DNA of 38,191 nt from an uncultured SAR86 cluster bacterium (GTDB lineage Bacteria; Pseudomonadota; Gammaproteobacteria; Magnimaribacterales; AG-339-G14), in the NCBI GenBank assembly GCA_902527995.1, contig CABZRA010000007.1, forward strand, positions 1 through 38,191, in the 5' to 3' direction. A model generated the notes under the pieces. The model worked only from the letters and a program-made list of their open reading frames with translations. It had not been told where the DNA came from and ran no database searches. Position 1 is the first letter of the stretch; the number at the start of each line of letters is the position of its first letter. Positions 16,832 through 24,359 of the stretch are shown one piece after another. The position numbers and the translations under genes were made by a program.

Positions 16832-17413
16832 ATGAATTCAGACCTAGATTTTTATAATTCCTTAGAACTTTCTTTGAAATATACAGAAGATTTGTTAATG
16901 GATGCTGTTACCAACTCAAAGTCTATTTTTCATTCGCCTACTCTATGTATCTCTGATTCTCCAAGAACAGTCGTATTGAGGGAATTTAATAAAGAGAAAA
17001 GATTTCTTAGATTCCATACGGATTTGAGGTCAAATAAAATTAGTTCTGTTAATAACAACGTTGTTGCATATGTTCATGCTTATGATCCTGAAATAAAAGT
17101 ACAACTTAGAATAAAAGGTAAAGTTAACTTACATAAAAAAGATGAAAGAACTTTACAAGCTTGGGAAAGTTCAAGAGATATGTCTAAACTTTGTTATTCA
17201 GTTAAAGGATCTCCAGGCCAAGTCATATCAGATCCTACTGAATATGATTTAGTTAAGTCAGAAATTGATGTTGAACAAGGATATGAAAATTTTGGTTTAA
17301 TTATCTTTGAGTATGATGAAATAGAATTTTTATTTCTCAAAAATATTGGACATAGGAGAAGCAAATTTTCTTGGATAAATAATAATGTTGCTATGGAATG
17401 GTTAATTCCTTAA
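16832..17413 (+). CDS. PNPOx-like FMN-binding protein
   Basis: Split-barrel flavoprotein of the pyridoxamine 5'-phosphate oxidase superfamily, 193 residues. It shows SPRTVVLREFNKEKRFLRFHTDLRSNKI (about 42-69), which resembles the FMN-phosphate region of PdxH (R.VVLR and FHTD.RS.K). It also shows a QLRIKGKV strand and a C-terminal GHRRSKFSW...WLIP that echoes the PdxH C-terminus. It lacks several residues I would expect in true PdxH, and its middle part differs, so I stop at superfamily level (possibly the Alr4036-like group). Its last four bases overlap the convergent SMR transporter gene. Confidence 0.8.
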   Translation: MNSDLDFYNSLELSLKYTEDLLMDAVTNSKSIFHSPTLCISDSPRTVVLREFNKEKRFLRFHTDLRSNKISSVNNNVVAYVHAYDPEIKVQLRIKGKVNLHKKDERTLQAWESSRDMSKLCYSVKGSPGQVISDPTEYDLVKSEIDVEQGYENFGLIIFEYDEIEFLFLKNIGHRRSKFSWINNNVAMEWLIP

Positions 17414-17748
17414 TAATCAGTACTGAACAGATTAATTAGAACAACTCCTACAATTACAAATCCCATTCCAATAGAAGTTAACAGATTAGGAAATTGGAAA
17501 TACTTTATTGCAGCTAGACAGGTAATTAAAAATATTCCTACGCCTGACCATGTTGCATAAGCTACTCCTATTGGAATTTCGTCTAAAGTAAATGAGAGCC
17601 AATAGAAACTTGCTGCATAAGATATTGCAGTAATTAAAGATGGAATAATTTTAGTAAATCCCTCTATTTCTCGAAGGTAAAGCGTTCCTATTACTTCTGC
17701 AACTATGGCTAATATCAAAAAAATATAAGCATTAGTAAGAGCAGACAT
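17410..17748 (-). CDS. Small multidrug resistance (SMR) exporter, EmrE type
   Basis: Four-helix proton-coupled exporter of 112 residues that works as an antiparallel dimer in the inner membrane. The essential membrane glutamate is Glu18 in AEVIGT (Glu14 of EmrE), and the substrate-site block GVAYATWSGVGIFLI carries Tyr64 and Trp67, as in EmrE and QacE. It closely follows EmrE across the whole length, including ASFYWLSFTLDEIP, so it groups with quaternary-amine exporters rather than guanidinium (Gdx) ones. It is a single gene, so a homodimer is likely. It diverges from the Bax-inhibitor-like gene and converges with the PNPOx-like gene (4-base overlap). Confidence 0.93.
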   Translation of the reverse strand: MSALTNAYIFLILAIVAEVIGTLYLREIEGFTKIIPSLITAISYAASFYWLSFTLDEIPIGVAYATWSGVGIFLITCLAAIKYFQFPNLLTSIGMGFVIVGVVLINLFSTDY

Positions 17749-17794
17749 GGTATAAATATTACTAAAAAATATTCTATTTTATTAACTTATTAAT

Positions 17795-18571
17795 ATGTCA
17801 AAACATAACGCTCTACAAATGTTTGGTCGTTCCGGCAATCCAGCTCTAAACGATGCAACTTTTTCAAATTTTAATCCCTCAGATTCGATAGGAAAAAACT
17901 TCATGACCCTTCAAGGGACAGTAAATAAAACAGGTATCTTGTTAATTTTAGTTACTTTAACCGCTTCATGGACTTGGAATCTATTTTTCGTCTCAAAAGA
18001 TCCTTCAAGTGTAATGCCTTTGGCAATAGGTGGAGCCGTCCTTGGTTTTATTCTTGCTTTAACAACTATATTTAAAAAGTCTTGGGCCGGAATCACAGCA
18101 CCAGCTTATGCTCTTGCTCAAGGATTATTCTTAGGAGCAATTTCAGCAATTTTTGAATCTCAGTATCAGGGAATCGTTATTCAAGCAGTTGGACTTACAC
18201 TAGGAACACTTGCTTCTCTTTTAGTGCTTTATAAAACTGGAATAATTAAACCAACTGAAAACTTTAGATTGATGATTGTCTCAGCAACAATGGGAATTGG
18301 ACTTCTATATATGGTGAGCATAGTGATGAATATGTTTGGTTCTAGTATCGGTTTTATTCATTCAAATGGTCTGTTTGGAATTGGTTTTAGTCTTTTTGTT
18401 GTAGCAATTGCTGCTTTAAATCTTGTGCTAGATTTTGATTTTATTGAACAAGGTTCTGAACAAAATGCTCCAAAGTATATGGAATGGTTTGGAGCTTTCT
18501 CTTTAATGGTAACTTTAATCTGGTTATATCTAGAAATGTTAAGACTACTTGCGAAACTTAGAAGTCGTTAG
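17795..18571 (+). CDS. Bax inhibitor-1/YccA family membrane protein
   Basis: Integral membrane protein of 258 residues with about seven hydrophobic segments after a soluble N-terminal tail (1-45). The tail contains FGRSGNPALNDATF, a feature of the BaxI_1 subgroup (SNP.L...F). The C-terminal part DFDFIEQGSEQNAPKYMEWFGAFSLMVTLIWLYLEMLRLL is the best conserved segment of the family (acid pair in DFD, then E/D-rich loop, then final helix). Family members elsewhere are linked to calcium leak and membrane stress; the bacterial role is unclear. The stop overlaps the GTG start of the next gene by one base. Confidence 0.9.
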   Translation: MSKHNALQMFGRSGNPALNDATFSNFNPSDSIGKNFMTLQGTVNKTGILLILVTLTASWTWNLFFVSKDPSSVMPLAIGGAVLGFILALTTIFKKSWAGITAPAYALAQGLFLGAISAIFESQYQGIVIQAVGLTLGTLASLLVLYKTGIIKPTENFRLMIVSATMGIGLLYMVSIVMNMFGSSIGFIHSNGLFGIGFSLFVVAIAALNLVLDFDFIEQGSEQNAPKYMEWFGAFSLMVTLIWLYLEMLRLLAKLRSR

Positions 18572-18783
18572 TGGATTTAAATTTAATAATTTTTTCTCTG
18601 ATTATTGTCGTTTCCTTGACGGTATTTTTTTTAATTGCTCCTATGAGAGCCTCAGCTAAACAAAGAAATAGATCAAATAGAATCGATTGGACTTCAAGAA
18701 AATATTGGAATTTTTTCAAGTATTTTTTAATCCTAATTGCCGTGGTCTTTTTGACTGCATTGCTCATAAGAATATTTATTTAA
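18571..18783 (+). CDS. Small two-helix membrane protein
   Basis: Protein of 70 residues that I do not assign to a family. It has two membrane segments (about 5-24 and 50-69) joined by a basic loop (RASAKQRNRSNRIDWTSRKYW), so both ends probably face the periplasm by the positive-inside rule. The start is GTG at 18571, sharing its G with the TAG stop of the Bax-inhibitor-like gene. nadB follows with one base between. Tight packing between two clear genes, together with sensible topology, supports a real gene. Confidence 0.75.
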   Translation: MDLNLIIFSLIIVVSLTVFFLIAPMRASAKQRNRSNRIDWTSRKYWNFFKYFLILIAVVFLTALLIRIFI

Positions 18784-18784
18784 A

Positions 18785-20341
18785 TTGATTATTAAAACAG
18801 ACATTCTGATCATAGGAAGTGGCGCAGCTGGATTAACTGCAGCCATAGAGCTCTCTGATAGATTCAAAGTTGCGGTGATTTCAAAAAATCAAATCATTGA
18901 TAGTTCTACTTGGTATGCACAAGGAGGTATCGCAGCTGTTTTAGCAAAAGAAGACTCTACCAAAAGTCATATTGAAGATACTCTTAAAGTTGGAGATGGA
19001 TTATGTAATAGAGAGGCTGTTGAATTTTGTATAGAGAATGGGAGGGAAGCTATAAGTTGGCTTGAGGACTGTGGAGTTGTATTCACAAAGAATAAGAAAA
19101 ATTCTGATCTTCATTTAACTCAGGAAGGAGGTCATTCATTCAGAAGAGTTGTTCATGCAGATGATGCAACTGGTCGGGAAGTGTCCGACTCTTTAGCAGC
19201 TAAAGTCTTAAGAAATAAAAACATAAAAATTTTAGAAAATCATTTAGCTGTTGATCTCATAATAAAAAATAAGAAATGCTTTGGAGCTTATGTCTTTAAT
19301 AAGAACAAGGAAAAAGTATTAACTATTTCAGCTGGTGCAGTTATTCTTGCAACTGGAGGAGCTAGCAAAGCTTATTTATACACAAGTAATCCTGACGGAG
19401 CCAGTGGTGACGGATATGCATTGGCTTGGAGAGCAGGTTGTCGACTAGAAAACATGGAATTCAATCAATTCCATCCAACCTGCCTTTTTCATCCGGAGGC
19501 AAAATCATTTTTAATAAGTGAGGCTCTTAGAGGTGAAGGAGCCATCTTAAAAACTCTCTCAGGTGTCCCTTTCATGAAAAAATACAATTCCAAAGGCGAT
19601 CTATCTTCAAGAGATATTGTTGCTAGGTCTATTGATAATGAAATGAAAGTGAGCGGAACAGATAATGTGTTTCTTGACATATCTCACAAGCCTCCTAAAG
19701 AAATAAAAAAATCATTTCCTAGTATTTTTAAAAAATGTTTAGAATTTGGTTTTGACATCACAAAAAGTCCTATTCCTGTTGTTCCTGCCGCTCATTATAC
19801 TTGCGGAGGCATAGTAACAGATCTAGATGGACGCACCGATATAAGTAATTTATATGCCATCGGAGAAACCTCTTGCACTGGACTTCATGGAGCTAATCGA
19901 ATGGCTAGTAATTCCTTGCTTGAATGTATAGTTTTTGCAAAAGCAGCTGCAAATGACATAAAAATTAATTTTAATCTCGATAGAAGTTCGGTACCCGAAT
20001 GGGATAATTCAAAAGTTATTAAAGCCGGTGAAAATATTTTAATAAATCATAACTGGGATGCCTCTAGGAGATTAATGTGGAACTATGTAGGCATAGTCAG
20101 GAGCAATGATCGACTTAAAAAAGCTAAAGATAAAATGAAATTAATAACTAGTGAAGTGAAAGAATTTTATAAAAATTATGAAGTTACTTCAGATTTTTTA
20201 GAATTAAGAAACCTTGTTCTAGTTTCGGAATTAATTATTAAAAGTGCCATTAAAAGAAGAGAAAGCAGAGGCCTGCACTACAATCTTGATTATCCAAAAA
20301 AATTTAAAAAAGCTAGCTCAACTATACTTTCTCCAGGTTGA
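18785..20341 (+). CDS. nadB: L-aspartate oxidase NadB
   Basis: FAD enzyme that oxidises L-aspartate to iminoaspartate, the first step of de novo NAD synthesis. It has 518 residues, slightly shorter than E. coli NadB at the C-terminus. It shows the dinucleotide motif LIIGSGAAGLTAAIEL (8-23), the family block TWYAQGGIAAVLA, EGGHSFRRVVHADDATG, LATGGASKAYLYTSNP, EFNQFHPT, and GETSCTGLHGANRMASNSLLE. The C-terminal helical domain carries RRESRGLHYNLDYP, typical of the succinate dehydrogenase/NadB flavoprotein family. Start is TTG at 18785; the motif position leaves no alternative. The stop is immediately followed by the stop of the convergent NMO-like gene. Confidence 0.95.
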   Translation: MIIKTDILIIGSGAAGLTAAIELSDRFKVAVISKNQIIDSSTWYAQGGIAAVLAKEDSTKSHIEDTLKVGDGLCNREAVEFCIENGREAISWLEDCGVVFTKNKKNSDLHLTQEGGHSFRRVVHADDATGREVSDSLAAKVLRNKNIKILENHLAVDLIIKNKKCFGAYVFNKNKEKVLTISAGAVILATGGASKAYLYTSNPDGASGDGYALAWRAGCRLENMEFNQFHPTCLFHPEAKSFLISEALRGEGAILKTLSGVPFMKKYNSKGDLSSRDIVARSIDNEMKVSGTDNVFLDISHKPPKEIKKSFPSIFKKCLEFGFDITKSPIPVVPAAHYTCGGIVTDLDGRTDISNLYAIGETSCTGLHGANRMASNSLLECIVFAKAAANDIKINFNLDRSSVPEWDNSKVIKAGENILINHNWDASRRLMWNYVGIVRSNDRLKKAKDKMKLITSEVKEFYKNYEVTSDFLELRNLVLVSELIIKSAIKRRESRGLHYNLDYPKKFKKASSTILSPG

Positions 20342-21265
20342 TCAAATTTTTGCCTGATTTAACGAATCTAAGGTTTGGTTAAATTCTTGCACTGTTAAAT
20401 TTATTATTTCCTCAACGCTTTTTACCTCATCAATTAGACCCATAGATTGCCCTGTCAATGCAGGAGCAGCATTTAAATCCCCACCAAAATACAAATCTTG
20501 AACTCCTTTAAAAACACTCATATCCATTGATCCTTTTTCATAAATTTCTTTAGAATAATCGGTCTTTATTGCTCTCAAACATGGAGAGCCAGACTTGTTT
20601 AGTACGTAAGTATCTGATTCAGTTCCTGATAAAATTGCGTCTTTCCAGTTTTGATGAACTGGACTTTCTTTACTAGACACAAATCTAGTTCCCATCTGAA
20701 TACCTTCTGCTCCACAAGCAAATGCGGCTGCCATTCCTATACCATCTGCAATACCGCCAGCAGCAATAATTGGTAATTCTATTTTTTTTCTTATTGCCTG
20801 AATTAAAACGTGAAGGCCAATTTCTTCTGGGTTCTTAAAACCTCCGCCCTCTGTTCCCTCAACTACTAACCCATCAACTCCTGCTTCTTGAGCTTTTAAC
20901 GCTCCTATCAAACTTGGAACTGCATGATAAACAATCAATCCAGCAGATTTAAGACGGTCAATATATTTAGCCGGACTCCCTGCTGATGTAGTTACGAATT
21001 TGACTCCACATTCTGCTACGAAGTCAACAATAGAGTCGTCTTGTAAAAATAGAATTGGTAAATTCACGCCAAAAGGTTGATCTGTCAAAGAAGACATTTT
21101 TTTTATTTCCTCTTTGCATGCATCTACTTCTCCCGATGAAGTTTCTATTACACCAAGACCTCCAGCGTTGGAAACTGCTGAAGCTAATTGACTTCTTGCA
21201 ATCCAGCCCATAGGAGCTTGTATTATTGGGAATTTTGTACCTAAGTGTTGTGTAACTCTATTCAT
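20342..21265 (-). CDS. Nitronate monooxygenase / 2-nitropropane dioxygenase family flavoprotein
   Basis: FMN TIM-barrel protein of 307 residues in the NMO/FabK superfamily. It shows FPIIQAPMGWIA, NAGGLGVIE, QPFGVNLPI, LPIIAAGGIADGIGMAAAFACGAEGIQMGTRF (about 168-199) and the phosphate-binding glycines. The catalytic segment, normally AGGH in class I NMO and FabK, reads EGTEGGGF here, with Phe143 in place of the His. It may therefore use another substrate (an NAD(P)H:quinone- or enoyl-reductase-like activity is possible). It has a perfect AGGAGG ribosome site six bases before the ATG, unlike most genes here. It is the last gene of the minus-strand unit that starts with the haloalkane dehalogenase. 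Confidence 0.87.
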   Translation of the reverse strand: MNRVTQHLGTKFPIIQAPMGWIARSQLASAVSNAGGLGVIETSSGEVDACKEEIKKMSSLTDQPFGVNLPILFLQDDSIVDFVAECGVKFVTTSAGSPAKYIDRLKSAGLIVYHAVPSLIGALKAQEAGVDGLVVEGTEGGGFKNPEEIGLHVLIQAIRKKIELPIIAAGGIADGIGMAAAFACGAEGIQMGTRFVSSKESPVHQNWKDAILSGTESDTYVLNKSGSPCLRAIKTDYSKEIYEKGSMDMSVFKGVQDLYFGGDLNAAPALTGQSMGLIDEVKSVEEIINLTVQEFNQTLDSLNQAKI

Positions 21266-21271
21266 ATAAAA

Positions 21272-21277
21272 CCTCCT
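21272..21277 (-). promoter_or_regulatory. Strong Shine-Dalgarno site of the NMO-like gene
   Basis: AGGAGG on the minus strand, six bases before the ATG at 21265. A full consensus site is uncommon in this window and fixes this start. The 51-base gap upstream is otherwise A/T runs with no convincing terminator. Confidence 0.75.
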
Positions 21278-21316
21278 AAGGTGAACACAAAAAAATTTTA
21301 ATTAAAAACATCAAAT

Positions 21317-21790
21317 TTATTTTATTTCTTTAGACTTTAGCGAAAGCATAAAAATTATCACTAAGAAAAATAAAACATATGGAAGCCCTTCAACGCCTGG
21401 AGTTATTCCATCTGTATATTCTGGTGAAATAGAGGGAAAATAATCCGTAAACGGATATATCCCTCTCATTCCCCATTCAAAAATATTAATTAACAACATT
21501 AAAGGTATAAAACCTTTATATTTAAAAAGAACTAATATTGTTAGAAAGGTTCTGATAACTTGTTCAAGACCCCAAAGAGAAAAAAATAAATAAATCAACG
21601 TCATTGGTTCAGGACTGCCTAATATAGGTTTGATATTGGCTACATCATGCAATCCGAATTCCCAAAATAAGAAATGTATAAAGCTTCTCCAAATTAAAAT
21701 ACCAGTAAATAGAATCAAGCCATAAAAAGCTAAATTACTGCCTTTGTAAGAAGTTGGATCATCGGGAAATATTTTTTTTAAGAAGCTCAT
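21317..21790 (-). CDS. Hypothetical four-helix membrane protein
   Basis: Protein of 157 residues that I do not recognise. Hydrophobic segments lie near 22-45, 62-85, 88-107 and 135-153. There is an aromatic-rich loop (IHFLFWEFGLHD) and a loop with WGMRGIYPFTDYFP before the last helix. The start overlaps the DUF2855 stop as ATGA, so translation is coupled and it belongs to the dehalogenase-to-NMO unit. It may be a membrane partner of that pathway; no catalytic motif is visible. A gap of 51 bases separates it from the NMO-like gene. Confidence 0.8.
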   Translation of the reverse strand: MSFLKKIFPDDPTSYKGSNLAFYGLILFTGILIWRSFIHFLFWEFGLHDVANIKPILGSPEPMTLIYLFFSLWGLEQVIRTFLTILVLFKYKGFIPLMLLINIFEWGMRGIYPFTDYFPSISPEYTDGITPGVEGLPYVLFFLVIIFMLSLKSKEIK

Positions 21791-22893
21791 TTATTCAAAT
21801 TTATTATAAGCCCCAGCTTAGGGTCAACATTTCCTGTAAGCATCGCATCATAAGTATTCGATAATTCACCAAAACCTTCAATCTCTCTAATTTCCATCCA
21901 TTTTTTACTATCTTCTGACCTTCTTTTCAGAAACTCGTTTGAATTAGTATTAAATAATTCTTGTCCTAAATCTCCAGCTCTTTTTTGAGCATGTCCTGGA
22001 GCGAAAAAAAACTCAAAGCGAGGATCTTGAGCATTGTTAACAACTTCTTCCGATGACGAAATTTTTTGCCAATGCGTTGCCCCGACGGTTAAGCATTTTC
22101 TTAAATTATCACCTAATGAAATTTTTAGCTTTTCCAAAATTGATGAATTACCTGCCATATCGACCATAACAGAGAATTTATTGAAGTCTATATTTTCTAT
22201 TTGATCATAAGATAAAACTTCGTCATAACAACCGAGCTTTTCTACAAATTGGAAATTTCCTGAAGATGTAAGACCTAAAACTTTTGGCGATATATTTTCT
22301 TCACTTAGTCCCTGTGCTAGACCAATTGCTGTTTTGCTTGAAGCACTTAAGATAATTACTTGATCACTGTCAAAATAGTTTTCACATTTTAAGGCGTCGC
22401 ATAAGCAATACGCTGTTAAATGTAAAGGAAATAGAAGCGCTCTGGTAGAGTCAGTTGATTGATCGTAATCTATTTCACCATCAAGCCTCAAGTAATTATT
22501 ATAAATAATTGGTAAATCTTTCCGGTGAGATACTGCATCTAAAAAATTTTGCTCAGTAATTTTTGTGGGCTTAAGTTTTAAATAATCTGATGGAGGAAAA
22601 TAACCAAATAACCTTTCATTCTCTTGAATTTCTTTATGTCTAGAGCTTATAACTTTTGCAAATCCCCACATCGGAATACAACCCCATTGGTCGTCGATAT
22701 TTTCCTTGGCAGGAAAAAATTGCCAGTATCCTAGTGTATCTCCAGCAACACCATAACTTATGTTGTTCGCTGTAAAAGAGAAGGTTTCAACCCTAACAAT
22801 AATTTCGTCTTCGTCTATAACGTCTAAGTCAATTTCACCTTCAAAAATTCTAGTTTTTGTTATGTCGCTTTTAAGCGTTTGAAATTCTTTCAT
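21787..22893 (-). CDS. DUF2855 family protein (MDR-like)
   Basis: Protein of 368 residues of the DUF2855 family, distantly like medium-chain dehydrogenases/reductases. It shows VETFSFTANNISYGVAGDTLGYWQFFP (about 36-62), CIPMWGFAKVI, ERLFGYFPPSDYL and LFPLHLTAYCL. It continues with a Rossmann-like region with SASSKTAIGLAQ in place of the classic GxGxxG, and later KCLTVGATHW and FFFAPGHAQKR. No zinc-binding Cys/His set is evident. The substrate is unknown. It lies two bases after the GST gene and overlaps the next membrane protein gene. Its place between a GST and an NMO-like flavoprotein suggests a redox step on a reactive carbonyl or halogenated compound (inference). Confidence 0.88.
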   Translation of the reverse strand: MKEFQTLKSDITKTRIFEGEIDLDVIDEDEIIVRVETFSFTANNISYGVAGDTLGYWQFFPAKENIDDQWGCIPMWGFAKVISSRHKEIQENERLFGYFPPSDYLKLKPTKITEQNFLDAVSHRKDLPIIYNNYLRLDGEIDYDQSTDSTRALLFPLHLTAYCLCDALKCENYFDSDQVIILSASSKTAIGLAQGLSEENISPKVLGLTSSGNFQFVEKLGCYDEVLSYDQIENIDFNKFSVMVDMAGNSSILEKLKISLGDNLRKCLTVGATHWQKISSSEEVVNNAQDPRFEFFFAPGHAQKRAGDLGQELFNTNSNEFLKRRSEDSKKWMEIREIEGFGELSNTYDAMLTGNVDPKLGLIINLNK

Positions 22894-22895
22894 TT

Positions 22896-23948
22896 TTAAT
22901 TCCTTATTAATTCTTTACATCCTGTTTTCTCTAGAAAATGCAATGTTTTAGTTTTTTCGTCTCCATCTAGCTTTTGAAATTCATCATTTATCCAATTGAG
23001 ACATTTGACCTGATAGGGAAAAGTGTTTTGTGACCAATTTGAATCGTCAATGGGAACTTCCCAAGTTTTTTCCTTTTTTTTAAACGCAATTTCATTTGCT
23101 AACAATGCAGGTACATAAACACGACCAATTTCTTTAAATATATTTTCAACAGATTCTGGTAGTTCATTTTGCATCCAGTCATCGTCAGAGACTTCAAGTC
23201 CCGACAAATCCTCCATCAAGCTGACCCAAGCAACAGTTCTTGGTGAAATTTCATGAGCAATCCTTCTCGATGTAGGATCAAATCCTATAAGCTGACTTAA
23301 CTGTCCAAACAACGAGAAATCTGAAGATGCGGGTCTTTCTCCAAGTAGGAAAGGGAACTTTGCAAAATGTTTCTCCAACAAATTAAGGAATCTTTTATAA
23401 CTTCTTTCGATTGTTTTCGCTGTTGTTTCATTTGAACCTACTACCCCTAATCTACTTACTTGTCTTTCAGCTATGTATTTTTTAAACGATGCAAGAGAGT
23501 CATCATCAAGATTCACTTTTTGATTCAAAGGCAAAAGGGTTCCAGCGTTATCAATATCCTCATCAAAGTGCCATCGAAAATGGAACATATACTTAGTTGC
23601 CCACTCGTCAGCAAAATCTTCGAGAACATAATTTATAAAACTAAGAAATTGATCTTGTGGAACACTTTTCCTTTTGTCGAATTCACCTTCAAAACGTCTT
23701 AATAGTGGTGTTGAATCTGTAAAAGCCTCTAATTCTCCTTTTTGACCTGGAATTATAAAAGTCGGTAACAAATTTGGCTTGGGAGGTTCGATATTCAAAT
23801 GACTTAGATCGCCATTTATTAATAAATCTTGAGGGTCTCCCCAGATAACTCTGTAAGGTATTCGTCTAAACCTCAGCAAGGAAATCATTTTCCTTGTATA
23901 GGGAGACGGCGGGCTTCCAATTAAAGCAAGAGGAGAGATGTCACTCAT
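22896..23948 (-). CDS. Glutathione S-transferase family protein with C-terminal extension
   Basis: Protein of 350 residues. It has an N-terminal thioredoxin-fold domain (LALIGSPPSPYTRKMISLLRF, 8-28; FTDSTPLLRRFE around 76-87 as the glutathione gamma-Glu site) and an all-helical domain with FPFLLGERPASSDFSLFGQL (about 199-218). Ser/Pro rather than Cys occupies the catalytic start of helix 1. It is over 100 residues longer than a typical GST, with an extra C-terminal region of unknown role (NEIAFKKKEKTWEVPIDD...). Its start overlaps the DUF1330 gene by eight bases (ATGAGTGA), supporting a shared operon and perhaps glutathione-dependent handling of a dehalogenation product. Confidence 0.88.
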   Translation of the reverse strand: MSDISPLALIGSPPSPYTRKMISLLRFRRIPYRVIWGDPQDLLINGDLSHLNIEPPKPNLLPTFIIPGQKGELEAFTDSTPLLRRFEGEFDKRKSVPQDQFLSFINYVLEDFADEWATKYMFHFRWHFDEDIDNAGTLLPLNQKVNLDDDSLASFKKYIAERQVSRLGVVGSNETTAKTIERSYKRFLNLLEKHFAKFPFLLGERPASSDFSLFGQLSQLIGFDPTSRRIAHEISPRTVAWVSLMEDLSGLEVSDDDWMQNELPESVENIFKEIGRVYVPALLANEIAFKKKEKTWEVPIDDSNWSQNTFPYQVKCLNWINDEFQKLDGDEKTKTLHFLEKTGCKELIRN

Positions 23949-24351
23949 TATTTTTTGTCTCTATATTGAGCTGACCTTTTAAACCTGCTGTCCTATGAAC
24001 TGAAATTTCTGCATACTCTGAGCTCATCATCATTTCGAGCATTTTTTTTCGACTAGGGTAATAAGCAATTGCAATCGAGTCCCATAATTCCTCTACTTCC
24101 CCAAGCATCAACCTGCTAACTTCTCCACCAAATAAAATTTTTCCGCCAGTTTTTTCAACTAACTTAGTAACTTCTAATGCATAGATTTGGTATGCTTCTT
24201 TTCCTGAAAGTTTTGAAACTCTTCCATCTTCATATTCAGCTTTTTCTTTGTATTTTAGAAGATTAACCATAGATATTGGACTATCTACATCCCCATCAAC
24301 GAAACCTTTCATTTGTTCTTCTGTTGGGATTACTTTATTTTCTACTTTCAT
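23941..24351 (-). CDS. DUF1330-like dimeric alpha/beta-barrel protein
   Basis: Protein of 136 residues resembling DUF1330, a ferredoxin-like dimeric barrel related to EthD and ABM proteins. Matching features are PISMVNLLKYKEKAEYEDG, SGKEAYQIYA, GGKILFGGEVS, ELWDSIAIAYYPSRKKMLEMM, and SEYAEISVHRTAGL. Such small barrels often bind reactive intermediates or act as cyclases or oxygenases, but this family has no fixed function. It follows the dehalogenase by eight bases and overlaps the GST by eight bases. Confidence 0.85.
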   Translation of the reverse strand: MKVENKVIPTEEQMKGFVDGDVDSPISMVNLLKYKEKAEYEDGRVSKLSGKEAYQIYALEVTKLVEKTGGKILFGGEVSRLMLGEVEELWDSIAIAYYPSRKKMLEMMMSSEYAEISVHRTAGLKGQLNIETKNNE

Positions 24352-24359
24352 ATTATTTT

